Assembly (NCBI GenBank): GCA_902581405.1
Contig: CACHOJ010000008.1
Span: forward strand, 1 to 33,248
Direction of reading: 5' to 3'
DNA from: an uncultured Pelagibacteraceae bacterium
Lineage (GTDB): Bacteria; Pseudomonadota; Alphaproteobacteria; Pelagibacterales; Pelagibacteraceae
DNA: 33,248 nt
Positions within the stretch are counted from its first letter, which is position 1, and every line of letters begins with the position of its first letter. The position numbers and the translations under genes were made by a program. Under the pieces are notes generated by a model. The model worked only from the letters and a program-made list of their open reading frames with translations. It searched no databases and was not told the DNA's origin. Positions 23,237-33,248 of the stretch are shown here, piece after piece.

Positions 23237-25129
23237 ATGAATTTCAAAAATCTAGCAATGTGGGCAGTGATAGTAATTTTAACTATTGGACTTTACAATA
23301 TGTTTAAAAACCCTCAGGGCGTGTCAAATCAAAAAAATAATATAATTTTCTCTGAGTTTTTAACACAAGTAGATAATGGTAGAGTTGTTCAAGTTGAAAT
23401 TCAAGGCAAGAATATAAAAGGCATAATGTCTAACGGTGAAATATTTCAAACATATGCTCCAGACGATCCCAATTTAATACAAAAATTGAGTGATAAGGGC
23501 GTTAGTATTTCAGCTAGTCCAATTGAAGAAAAGATGCCTTCATTGTTTGGAATACTTTTATCATGGTTTCCCATGTTACTTTTAATTGCTGTTTGGATTT
23601 TCTTTATGAGACAGATGCAAGGCGGTAAAGGTGGAGCGATGGGTTTTGGCAAGTCCAAAGCTAAGATGATGAATGAAGTAAAAGGTAAAGTAACATTTAA
23701 TGATGTAGCTGGTGTGGAAGAAGCAAAAGAAGAAGTTGAGGAAGTTGTAGAATTTTTAAAAGACCCTAGAAAGTTTAGTAGATTAGGTGGAAAAATTCCA
23801 AGAGGATGTCTTTTAGTTGGACCACCAGGAACAGGAAAAACCTTGCTAGCTAGAGCTATTGCAGGAGAGGCAGGCGTACCATTCTTTACAATATCAGGAT
23901 CAGACTTTGTTGAGATGTTTGTTGGTGTCGGAGCTTCAAGAGTTAGAGATATGTTTGAGCAAGGCAAAAAACACTCACCTTGCATAATATTTATTGATGA
24001 AATAGATGCTGTAGGAAGAAGCAGAGGAGCAGGTCTTGGCGGTGGTAATGATGAAAGAGAGCAAACACTTAATCAGCTTTTAGTTGAAATGGATGGTTTC
24101 GACACTAATGAAGGTGTAATTATCATTGCAGCTACCAATAGACCGGATGTATTGGATCCGGCATTGTTAAGACCAGGAAGATTTGACAGACAAGTAGTAG
24201 TTTCGAACCCAGACTTAATAGGAAGAGAAAAGATTTTAAAAGTACATGCAAAAAAAATATCAATGGCCCCTGACGTCAACCTACGAACAGTAGCTAGAGG
24301 AACACCAGGTTTTTCGGGAGCAGATTTAGCGAATCTTGTAAATGAAGCAGCATTACTTGCTGCTAGAAAAAATAAAAGGATTGTAACCTATCAAGAATTC
24401 GAGGAAGCTAAAGATAAAGTGATGATGGGATCTGAAAGAAGATCGATGGTGATGTCTGAGGAAGAAAAAAAATTAACAGCTTACCATGAGGCAGGGCATG
24501 CGATTGTGACAATAAATGAAAAAGCCGCGTATCCTATACATAAAGCAACTATTATACCAAGAGGCAGAGCTTTAGGAATGGTAATGCAGTTACCTGAAAG
24601 AGATGAAGTTTCACAAACAAGAGAGCAACTTCATGCCCAGATGGCTATCGCGATGGGAGGAAGAGTTGCAGAGGAACTTATTTTTGGAGACGATAAAGTA
24701 ACAACGGGAGCCGCAAGTGATATTGAGCAGGCAACAAAAAGAGCAAGGGCTATGGTTATGAGAGCTGGGTTAAGTAAAGAAATGGGCCCAGTTGCTTATG
24801 GTGAGAATGAGGAAGAGGTATTTTTAGGTAGATCAGTGGCTAGACAACAAAATATGTCAGAAGAAACAGCAAGAAAAGTGGATAGTGAAATAAGAAAATT
24901 TGTTGATATGGGTTATGATAGAGCAAGAAAAATTTTAACTGAGAAAATTGATGACCTTCATAAATTAGCTAAAGCTTTACTGACTTATGAAACTTTGACA
25001 GGCTCAGAGATAGAAGATTTAATAACTAAAAATATTTATCCAAAAAATAAAGAGGATCTTAAAGTTGAAGATGATGATCAAAGTTCAGCGCTAGGCTCTA
25101 TGGGCTTAAAACCAAAAATAGTGCACTAA
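23237..25129 (+). CDS. ftsH: ATP-dependent zinc metalloprotease FtsH
   Basis: This 630-residue membrane protease has two N-terminal helices (about 6-22 and 103-124) around a small periplasmic domain, then the AAA+ module. The Walker A motif GPPGTGKT is at 195-202, Walker B IIFIDEID at 250-257, the second region of homology [18 protein letters not shown] at 301-318, and the zinc site HEAGH at 417-421. FtsH degrades membrane proteins and, in E. coli, RpoH and LpxC; rpoH is encoded 4.5 kb downstream. It is preceded by the tandem TTGACA decamer and followed by folP after 6 nt, the usual ftsH-folP-glmM order. Confidence 0.97.
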   Translation: MNFKNLAMWAVIVILTIGLYNMFKNPQGVSNQKNNIIFSEFLTQVDNGRVVQVEIQGKNIKGIMSNGEIFQTYAPDDPNLIQKLSDKGVSISASPIEEKMPSLFGILLSWFPMLLLIAVWIFFMRQMQGGKGGAMGFGKSKAKMMNEVKGKVTFNDVAGVEEAKEEVEEVVEFLKDPRKFSRLGGKIPRGCLLVGPPGTGKTLLARAIAGEAGVPFFTISGSDFVEMFVGVGASRVRDMFEQGKKHSPCIIFIDEIDAVGRSRGAGLGGGNDEREQTLNQLLVEMDGFDTNEGVIIIAATNRPDVLDPALLRPGRFDRQVVVSNPDLIGREKILKVHAKKISMAPDVNLRTVARGTPGFSGADLANLVNEAALLAARKNKRIVTYQEFEEAKDKVMMGSERRSMVMSEEEKKLTAYHEAGHAIVTINEKAAYPIHKATIIPRGRALGMVMQLPERDEVSQTREQLHAQMAIAMGGRVAEELIFGDDKVTTGAASDIEQATKRARAMVMRAGLSKEMGPVAYGENEEEVFLGRSVARQQNMSEETARKVDSEIRKFVDMGYDRARKILTEKIDDLHKLAKALLTYETLTGSEIEDLITKNIYPKNKEDLKVEDDDQSSALGSMGLKPKIVH

Positions 25130-25135
25130 GCACTG

Positions 25136-26185
25136 ATGAATAAATATTACACAAGAGCGTGTAATTTTTATTTCGGTTCAACCTCACTTAAAAATATAAG
25201 AAAAAAACTGTCTGTTCCATTAAATGGTAACAATTTTATTTCTTTTGATAAAGTAGAAGTTATAAACAGAAAAAAAAGCAAAATAATAAATATCAAAGAT
25301 ATTAATAATCTTCCAAAAAACCAAAGAATCAAAATTAATAAAGATTTAAAAAAGATTAAACAAAAGAAAAATTTTAAACTATTTGCATTATCTGATATCC
25401 CAATTTTAATGGGTATTGTCAATTTAACTCCGGATAGTTTCTCAGATGGTGGCAAATATAATAATAAAATTTTAGCCTTAAAATACATTAATAACTTACT
25501 AACAAGCGGCGCAAAAATAATTGATATTGGAGGAGAGTCTACAAGACCTGGAGCAAATGATATTACTCCTAGTAAAGAGTGGGACAGAGTCAAAATAGTT
25601 TTAAAAATGTTAAAAAAAAGAAAGTGCCTTGTTTCATTGGATACACGAAAAAGTGTTGTTATGAAGAAAGCATCTAAAATAAAAGTTGATCTTATCAATG
25701 ATGTATCTGGACTAGATTACGATCCCCAAACTATAAATTTTTTAAAGAAAACAGGGAAGCCATTTATCATTCATCATATGCTAGGTACACCAAAAAATAT
25801 GCAAATTAAACCATCATATAAAAATGTATTACTTGATATCTACGATTTCTTTGAAATGAAATTAAGATATATAAGAAAAAAAGGTATTAAACATAATAAC
25901 ATTATATTAGACCCAGGAATTGGATTTGGAAAAAATTTGAAACATAATATTACTCTTTTAAAGAATATTTCTATTTTCCATTCATTAGGTCTTCCTATAA
26001 TGTTGGGATTGTCTAGAAAAAGTTTTATTAAGGATATTTCAAAACAAAATGACACAAAAGAAAGACTTGGAGGAACAATATCATCTTGTATCCAATCATA
26101 TTTACAAGGTGTTCAAATATTAAGAGTCCATGATGTTAAAGAAATTAATCAAGCATTTAAAGTATTTAAAGAATTACAAAATTAA
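25136..26185 (+). CDS. folP: Dihydropteroate synthase
   Basis: This 349-residue enzyme condenses p-aminobenzoate with dihydropterin pyrophosphate in folate synthesis. The TIM-barrel core starts near residue 88 with ILMGIVNLTPDSFSDGGKY, followed by IIDIGGESTRPGA, the aspartate of LVSLDTRKS, LINDVSGL, and LDPGIGFGKNLKHN. The C-terminal LRVHDVKE is also typical. About 85 N-terminal residues precede the core. This extension, beginning YYTRACNF and containing FDKVEVI, is seen in other alphaproteobacterial FolP proteins and is not a fusion. With fau upstream and thiD/purA downstream it fits a cofactor and one-carbon neighbourhood. Confidence 0.94.
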   Translation: MNKYYTRACNFYFGSTSLKNIRKKLSVPLNGNNFISFDKVEVINRKKSKIINIKDINNLPKNQRIKINKDLKKIKQKKNFKLFALSDIPILMGIVNLTPDSFSDGGKYNNKILALKYINNLLTSGAKIIDIGGESTRPGANDITPSKEWDRVKIVLKMLKKRKCLVSLDTRKSVVMKKASKIKVDLINDVSGLDYDPQTINFLKKTGKPFIIHHMLGTPKNMQIKPSYKNVLLDIYDFFEMKLRYIRKKGIKHNNIILDPGIGFGKNLKHNITLLKNISIFHSLGLPIMLGLSRKSFIKDISKQNDTKERLGGTISSCIQSYLQGVQILRVHDVKEINQAFKVFKELQN

Positions 26186-26187
26186 AA

Positions 26188-27519
26188 ATGTTTAAAAAGT
26201 ATTTTGGAACAGATGGAATAAGAGGAAGGGTTAATGGTTCTAAAATAAATGGTGAAATGTTTTTTAAATTTGGGTTAGCAGCAGGAACATATTTTAAAAA
26301 TTTAAAGAAAAGTAAACAAACTGCAATTATTGCCAAGGATACAAGACTGTCAGGTTATACACTTGAACCAGCATTGGTTTCTGGATTGGCTTCAGCGGGT
26401 ATGCACATATATACTTTAGGACCACTCCCAACTAATGGTTTAGCCATGTTAACAAAAAAAATGAAGGCAAACATGGGTATAATGATAACAGCTTCTCACA
26501 ATCCACATTACGATAATGGTTTAAAGCTGTTTGGACCAGATGGGCTCAAACTATCAGACAAAATTGAAAAAAAAATTGAAAAGTTAATCGACTCAAAGAT
26601 TGCTAAAAATCTATCAGAACCAATTGAACTCGGAAGAGTTAAAAGATTAGAAGATGCTAATGAAAACTACTTAAAAATTTTAAAACAAAATTTTCCTCCA
26701 TCATTTAGTTTACAAGGTATTAAAATTGCTTTGGACTGCGCTAATGGCGCTAGTTATAAAGCTGGTCCTAAATTATTCAAATCCTTAGGGGCTAGAGTTT
26801 TTAAATCAGGCATTTCTCCAAACGGTTTAAATATAAATCTTAAATCTGGGTCCACATATCCAAAAAAAATTTGTGAAATGACAACTAAAAAAAAAGCCCA
26901 TATAGGCATAGCGTTAGATGGTGATGCTGACAGAATAATTGTATGCGATGAAAAAGGTAAAATTATTGATGGCGATAAAATTCTCGCAATGTTGGGTGAG
27001 AGATGGAAAAGAAAAAAAATTTTAAAAGGTGGAGTAATAGGTACACTAATGTCAAACTATGGTTTAGAGGAATTTTTTAAAAAAAATAGAATTAAATTTT
27101 ATAGATCAAACGTAGGAGATCGATATGTTAAAGAAAAAATGAAAAAATATAAATTTAATTTAGGAGGAGAACAATCAGGTCATATAATCCTTGGAAAGTT
27201 TGCAACAACTGGAGATGGGTTATTGGTTGCCTTGGAAATTCTTTTCTCTCTTAGAAAAAGAAAAAAAGCAAGTGAACTTTTTAATAAATTTAACCCTACT
27301 CCCCAAATTTTAGAAAATGTAGAAGTAGATGATATGTCAATTATTGACAGTCCAAAATGTAAAAAAGCTATTTCTGAAGTAAATAAAATTATTAAAAATA
27401 AAGGTAGAATATTAGTGAGAAAGTCTGGCACTGAACCAAAAATAAGAATTATGTGTGAGTCGGAAGACTCAAGTTTAAATAAATTATGTATTAATATAAT
27501 TAAAAAATCTATTCAATAA
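26188..27519 (+). CDS. glmM: Phosphoglucosamine mutase
   Basis: This 443-residue enzyme converts glucosamine-6-phosphate to glucosamine-1-phosphate for UDP-GlcNAc, which feeds peptidoglycan and lipid A. FGTDGIRG is at 6-13, and the phosphoserine loop MITASHNPHYDNGLK has the active Ser103. The metal loop is ALDGDADR (about 240-247), the sugar loop is GGEQSGHII, and the phosphate loop is RKSGTEPKIRIM near the C-terminus. The NPHYDNG form indicates glucosamine rather than glucose or mannose mutase. It follows folP by 2 nt. Confidence 0.96.
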   Translation: MFKKYFGTDGIRGRVNGSKINGEMFFKFGLAAGTYFKNLKKSKQTAIIAKDTRLSGYTLEPALVSGLASAGMHIYTLGPLPTNGLAMLTKKMKANMGIMITASHNPHYDNGLKLFGPDGLKLSDKIEKKIEKLIDSKIAKNLSEPIELGRVKRLEDANENYLKILKQNFPPSFSLQGIKIALDCANGASYKAGPKLFKSLGARVFKSGISPNGLNINLKSGSTYPKKICEMTTKKKAHIGIALDGDADRIIVCDEKGKIIDGDKILAMLGERWKRKKILKGGVIGTLMSNYGLEEFFKKNRIKFYRSNVGDRYVKEKMKKYKFNLGGEQSGHIILGKFATTGDGLLVALEILFSLRKRKKASELFNKFNPTPQILENVEVDDMSIIDSPKCKKAISEVNKIIKNKGRILVRKSGTEPKIRIMCESEDSSLNKLCINIIKKSIQ

Positions 27520-27520
27520 A

Positions 27521-30502
<2,982 letters not shown>

Positions 30503-30545
30503 TGGAAATATTTATTTAATAAATAAATAAAATTTTACAATACTT

Positions 30546-31526
30546 TTATTTATTGATTTTTCTTAGTTTTTTTAAAATTTTTTCTAAATCATCAGGTAAT
30601 TTCGACGAAAATTCTAGCCATCGATTATCTTTTGGATGATTAAACCCGAGTGTTTTAGCGTGTAAAAATTGTCTATTAAGATCATTTAGGTACTTTTCGA
30701 GTTCAGGATTTATATTAGTAATTTTTTTAAACTTTTTTTTATATTTTTTATCACCTAAAATATTATTACCTTTGCTAGCTAAGTGAACTCTTATCTGATG
30801 AGTTCTACCAGTTTCTAATTTACATTCTAAAAGACTTAACGTTGGTAAATTATCATTCTCAAATATTTCTAAAGTTTTGTAGTTCGTTATAGCATTTTTA
30901 CCTTTCTTTAATGAGACCTCCATCATTTGTCTATTTCTTGAGCTTCTTGTGATAAATGTTTCAATTTTTCCATTTCGTGGTCTTATTTTGCCCCACACCA
31001 AGGCTTGATAAACTCTTGAAATAGTATGCTTAGAAAATTGATTAGATAAATTCTCGTGAGATAAATTATTTTTAGCAATTACAATTAAACCAGATGTATC
31101 TTTATCTATCCTATGAACAATACCTGGTCTTAATTCATTCCCAATACTTGAAAGATTATTACCATTATAATTAATTAACGCATTAACAATTGTATTATTA
31201 TAATTCCCAGGTCCAGGATGCATTGAAATTCCATCAGATTTGTTTATCACAATTAAATCTTCGTCCTCATGAATTATTTCAAGAGGATATTTAAATGGCG
31301 CAAGCGACTCTTTTTTTGGTTCTACAATTTCAAAAAATATTTCATCATTTATTTTTACTTTTCTGGACGGGTCGGTAACAATAATATTGTTTATTTTTAA
31401 ATTATTATGTAAAATTAAACCTTTTACTCTCGATCTACTTAATTTATTACTCTGATTTGATAATAAAACATCTATTCTTAAATTATTTTCTTTATTTTTA
31501 ACTTTTATATTTATAAAACTTTTCAT
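30546..31526 (-). CDS. rluD: Ribosomal large subunit pseudouridine synthase, RluD type
   Basis: From the ATG at 31526 the product has 326 residues. The frame is open to 31562, but that would run into tRNA-Arg on the other strand and cover the presumed promoter. An N-terminal S4 domain (LRIDVLLS through VKINDEIFFEI) is followed by the catalytic RluA/RluD domain. INKSDGISMHPGPGN precedes the active-site Asp141 in GIVHRIDKDTSGL, and ECKLETGRTHQIRVHLA and GDKKY follow. The enzyme makes pseudouridines in helix 69 of 23S rRNA if it is a true RluD; RluC is the alternative. Confidence 0.9.
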   Translation of the reverse strand: MKSFINIKVKNKENNLRIDVLLSNQSNKLSRSRVKGLILHNNLKINNIIVTDPSRKVKINDEIFFEIVEPKKESLAPFKYPLEIIHEDEDLIVINKSDGISMHPGPGNYNNTIVNALINYNGNNLSSIGNELRPGIVHRIDKDTSGLIVIAKNNLSHENLSNQFSKHTISRVYQALVWGKIRPRNGKIETFITRSSRNRQMMEVSLKKGKNAITNYKTLEIFENDNLPTLSLLECKLETGRTHQIRVHLASKGNNILGDKKYKKKFKKITNINPELEKYLNDLNRQFLHAKTLGFNHPKDNRWLEFSSKLPDDLEKILKKLRKINK

Positions 31527-31531
31527 GTTAT

Positions 31532-31541
31532 TATAATTATA
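31532..31541. promoter_or_regulatory. Palindromic bidirectional -10 between rluD and tRNA-Arg
   Basis: TATAATTATA is a perfect palindrome giving TATAAT on both strands. Plus-strand TATAAT (31532-31537) is about 11 nt before the tRNA-Arg 5' end. The minus-strand copy (31541-31536) is about 10 nt before the rluD ATG. The whole gap is only 21 nt. Neither side shows a good -35. Confidence 0.5.
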
Positions 31542-31547
31542 CAATAT

Positions 31548-31624
31548 GCGCTTGTAGCTCAACTGGATAGAGCGCCAGATTTCGGCTCTGGAGGTTCAGG
31601 GTTCGACTCCTTGCGGGCGCACCA
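31548..31624 (+). tRNA. tRNA-Arg (UCG)
   Basis: This is a 77-nt cloverleaf. Acceptor GCGCTTG pairs with CGGGCGC (two G-U pairs), and the D-arm is AGCTC...GAGCG. The anticodon stem is CCAGA/TCTGG with loop TTTCGGC, giving anticodon TCG, which reads CGA and, by wobble, other CGN codons. The T-arm is CAGGG-TTCGACT-CCTTG, and the discriminator A31621 is followed by encoded CCA. Its 3' end directly abuts the stop codon of the convergent permease gene, and no terminator is seen after it. Confidence 0.96.
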
Positions 31625-32416
31625 TTACTCTCCCATATTAATTAATGTACCTTTATTTTTTGCAGCATTAAATGAATAATAAAATAAAATTATTGAAAGT
31701 GTAAAATATAAAGCATTCCAAATGAAAGCATTATAAATATTTTCAATATCCACAGTTTGATTTATCAAGATGTTTCTAGCTTCCTCAAATATATATACTA
31801 ATGGTAAGATATAAGCTATTTTTTGAAATACTTCTGGAAGAGTTTCTATAGGGTAATAAATACATCCAAATGGTGCAAGTAAAAACATTGTCGACCATGC
31901 TATATTCTCAAATGATGGGCCAAATCTAAGTAATCCTGAAGAAACTAAAATTCCTAGCGTAATTCCAAAAATATAAAGACTCAGAAATAGAAAAAACAAA
32001 AATATTCCCAACTCTAAGATTGAAATTCCAAATAATGGGGAAGTTAGTAAGACTGCTGGAACTAGACCAATTAAAGATCTTATTAAGGCTGTTATAACAA
32101 GTGAAGTTAGAATTTCACCAATTTTCATAGGCGCTATAAAAAGATTGGTAAAATTTCTACTCCAAATCTCCTCTAAAAAAAGCATATTAAAACCAATACT
32201 TGTTCTGAACAAAAAATCGTAGAGTATTGCACAAGTCAAAATGACACCAACTGCATTGTTGTAATAAGTTGTGTGTGTAGCAAAAAAATTTGAGATAAAT
32301 CCCCAAAGAGTAATTTGAATAGTTGGCCAGTATACTAAATCTAAGATTCTAGGAAATGATCTAGTTATAAGATAAAAATGTCTTAAAAATAAACCATATA
32401 TTCTAGTTAAACTCAC
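31625..32416 (-). CDS. ABC-2 type transporter, membrane subunit
   Basis: This 263-residue protein has about six hydrophobic helices with little soluble domain. The family-like opening is DLVYWPTIQITLWGFISNFF, and a central segment reads WSRNFTNLFIAPMKIGEILT. A later block, APFGCIYYPIETLPEVFQKI, matches the ABC-2 consensus. It overlaps the ATPase gene by 14 nt, so the two make one transporter, probably an exporter of the DrrB/NodJ kind. No periplasmic binding protein is encoded nearby, which supports export rather than uptake. The substrate cannot be inferred. Confidence 0.85.
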   Translation of the reverse strand: MSLTRIYGLFLRHFYLITRSFPRILDLVYWPTIQITLWGFISNFFATHTTYYNNAVGVILTCAILYDFLFRTSIGFNMLFLEEIWSRNFTNLFIAPMKIGEILTSLVITALIRSLIGLVPAVLLTSPLFGISILELGIFLFFLFLSLYIFGITLGILVSSGLLRFGPSFENIAWSTMFLLAPFGCIYYPIETLPEVFQKIAYILPLVYIFEEARNILINQTVDIENIYNAFIWNALYFTLSIILFYYSFNAAKNKGTLINMGE

Positions 32417-33140
32417 TTTTGCTCCTTGAAAGTTTTAAGAAAACTTCTTCTAGATTTGTTCTTCCGTGCTTAGTAATCAAATCATCAGGCGTACCTTGGT
32501 CTATAATCTCTCCATTTTTCATCATTAGCACTGATTTGCACAATCGTGTGACTTCGCTCATATTATGAGAGGCTAAAAGTACCGAGATTTTTTTTTCTTT
32601 TTTATATTCCTCTAAAAAAGTCCTAACAAAATCTCCAACTTCCGGGTCTAAAGATGCTGTTGGCTCGTCAAGTAAAAGTACCCTTGGTTCATTAATTAAT
32701 GCTTTTGCTAAACTTACTCTATTTTTTTGACCAGAGGATAATTCACCAGTAATACTATCCAATAATTCTTTTATTCTTAATTTTTCTGAAAGATATTCAA
32801 TTCTCTCCTTAATATTTTGGACTTTATAAAGTTTAGCATAAACATTTAGATTTTGCTTTACAGTCAGCTTTTTTGGTAATTCAATATATGGAGATATAAA
32901 ATTAATCATTTCGAGTATTTCAATTCTATGATTTTCAAGTTTAAGATTATTAATCAATATTTGTCCACTTGTTGGCTTTAGCAAACCAAGTAACATTCCA
33001 ATAGTTGTAGTTTTACCTGAGCCATTTGGTCCAAGCAAACCTAGAATTTCATTTTCTTGAACATTAAAAGAAATACCTTTCACAGCTTCTTTTTTACCAT
33101 AATTTTTTTTTATATTTTTTACTTCAATTAAATTTTTCAT
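32403..33140 (-). CDS. ABC-2 type transporter, ATP-binding subunit
   Basis: This 245-residue ABC ATPase has Walker A GPNGSGKT (37-44), signature LSSGQ (134-138), Walker B VLLLDEP (154-160) with D-loop SLD, and the H-loop His192 in ASHNMSEV. The Q-loop glutamine is not where expected: the stretch reads NFISPYIELPKKLTV, with Ser83 in its place. It powers the permease encoded just downstream. Its ATG overlaps the stop of the preceding partial gene (ATGA), so the unit probably extends beyond the window. Confidence 0.9.
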   Translation of the reverse strand: MKNLIEVKNIKKNYGKKEAVKGISFNVQENEILGLLGPNGSGKTTTIGMLLGLLKPTSGQILINNLKLENHRIEILEMINFISPYIELPKKLTVKQNLNVYAKLYKVQNIKERIEYLSEKLRIKELLDSITGELSSGQKNRVSLAKALINEPRVLLLDEPTASLDPEVGDFVRTFLEEYKKEKKISVLLASHNMSEVTRLCKSVLMMKNGEIIDQGTPDDLITKHGRTNLEEVFLKLSRSKSEFN

Positions 33141-33248
33141 TTTTTTGATGCCCTCAAAAGTCTATCGTTAATTGCCTCACCAATTTGAATATTTGGTATT
33201 TTCTCAACCGCAATTTTTTTATATCCATTTTTTTTTATTTTTCTTAAT
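33137..33248 (-). CDS. C-terminal fragment, probable Sua5-family threonylcarbamoyl-AMP synthase
   Basis: The minus-strand frame is open from the window edge to TGA at 33139-33137 and gives about 37 residues. These include YKKIAVEKIPN and, near the end, IGEAINDRLLRASKK. The GEAINDRLxRA ending recalls the C-terminus of alphaproteobacterial Sua5/YrdC-type proteins, which make threonylcarbamoyl-AMP for the t6A modification of tRNA. That match is from memory of a short segment, so it is tentative. Most of the gene lies beyond the right edge. Its stop overlaps the ATPase start by 4 nt. Confidence 0.45.
   Translation of the reverse strand, partial: LRKIKKNGYKKIAVEKIPNIQIGEAINDRLLRASKK

Noticed and set aside
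23446..23985. 179-codon minus-strand ORF inside ftsH
   Set aside because: It is a shadow of ftsH, with no start signal and no family pattern.
30508..30526. Inverted repeat ATTTATTT-AAT-AAATAAAT before rpoH
   Set aside because: Pure A/T palindromes of this size are expected by chance in such AT-rich gaps; no promoter or sigma-32 site could be fitted with confidence.
31527..31562. Twelve-residue N-terminal extension of RluD
   Set aside because: It would overlap tRNA-Arg and the bidirectional -10; the S4 domain begins after the internal Met.

Overview
The window is a gene-dense, very AT-rich piece of a streamlined alphaproteobacterial chromosome. It most likely comes from the SAR11 clade (Pelagibacterales). 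The evidence is strong A/T codon bias, intergenic gaps that are mostly 0-10 nt or small overlaps, TTG and GTG starts, alphaproteobacterial gene strings (tkt-gap-pgk; zapA beside its coiled-coil partner; tolQRAB-pal-cpoB-tilS-ftsH-folP-glmM), a TrcR/DUF1013 regulator, a split PntAA/PntAB/PntB transhydrogenase, and an isolated 5S rRNA gene that borders a surface-sugar island. The taxonomic call is inferred from gene content; no search was run.

Layout. (1) Positions 1-1365: the end of an accessory region, with an unrecognised protein cut by the left edge and an NAD-dependent sugar epimerase/dehydratase. (2) 1451-5214, plus strand: a lone 5S rRNA, a 41-residue cysteine-free L36, the three-gene proton-translocating transhydrogenase, and a short transaldolase. 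(3) 13457 down to 5219, minus strand: a nearly gapless run of tkt, gap, pgk, class I fba, thiE, efp, a SuhB-like phosphatase, rpmE, trcR, a 21-codon ORF, rpsU and the initiator tRNA. It mixes central carbon metabolism with translation genes. (4) 13511-29619, plus strand: a zauP-like coiled-coil gene, zapA, a formyl-THF cyclo-ligase, ymdB, yebC, a phage-type RuvC-like nuclease, the Tol-Pal envelope system, tilS, ftsH, folP, glmM, thiD and purA. (5) 30502 down to the right edge: rpoH, rluD and a two-gene ABC exporter on the minus strand, a plus-strand tRNA-Arg(UCG), and the tail of a probable Sua5-family gene.

The parts connect in several ways. thiE and thiD make the pyrimidine-kinase and coupling steps of thiamine synthesis. 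The Tol-Pal proteins, ZapA and its partner serve cell division and envelope constriction. FtsH and RpoH are the classic heat-shock protease and sigma-factor pair, with FtsH degrading RpoH in E. coli. Transhydrogenase supplies NADPH, and the sugar-phosphate genes form a reversible triose/pentose module.

The most unusual features are four. First, rpsU has no ATG, GTG or TTG at its family-aligned N-terminus and appears to start at ATT, directly behind a strong Shine-Dalgarno that lies in the last codons of a 21-codon upstream ORF. Second, the RuvC-like protein carries phage-type motifs and stands where ruvCAB-ybgC normally stands, with ruvA, ruvB and ybgC absent. Third, the 5S rRNA gene appears to have its own promoter. 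Fourth, several very compact bidirectional signals share -10 elements or stop codons.
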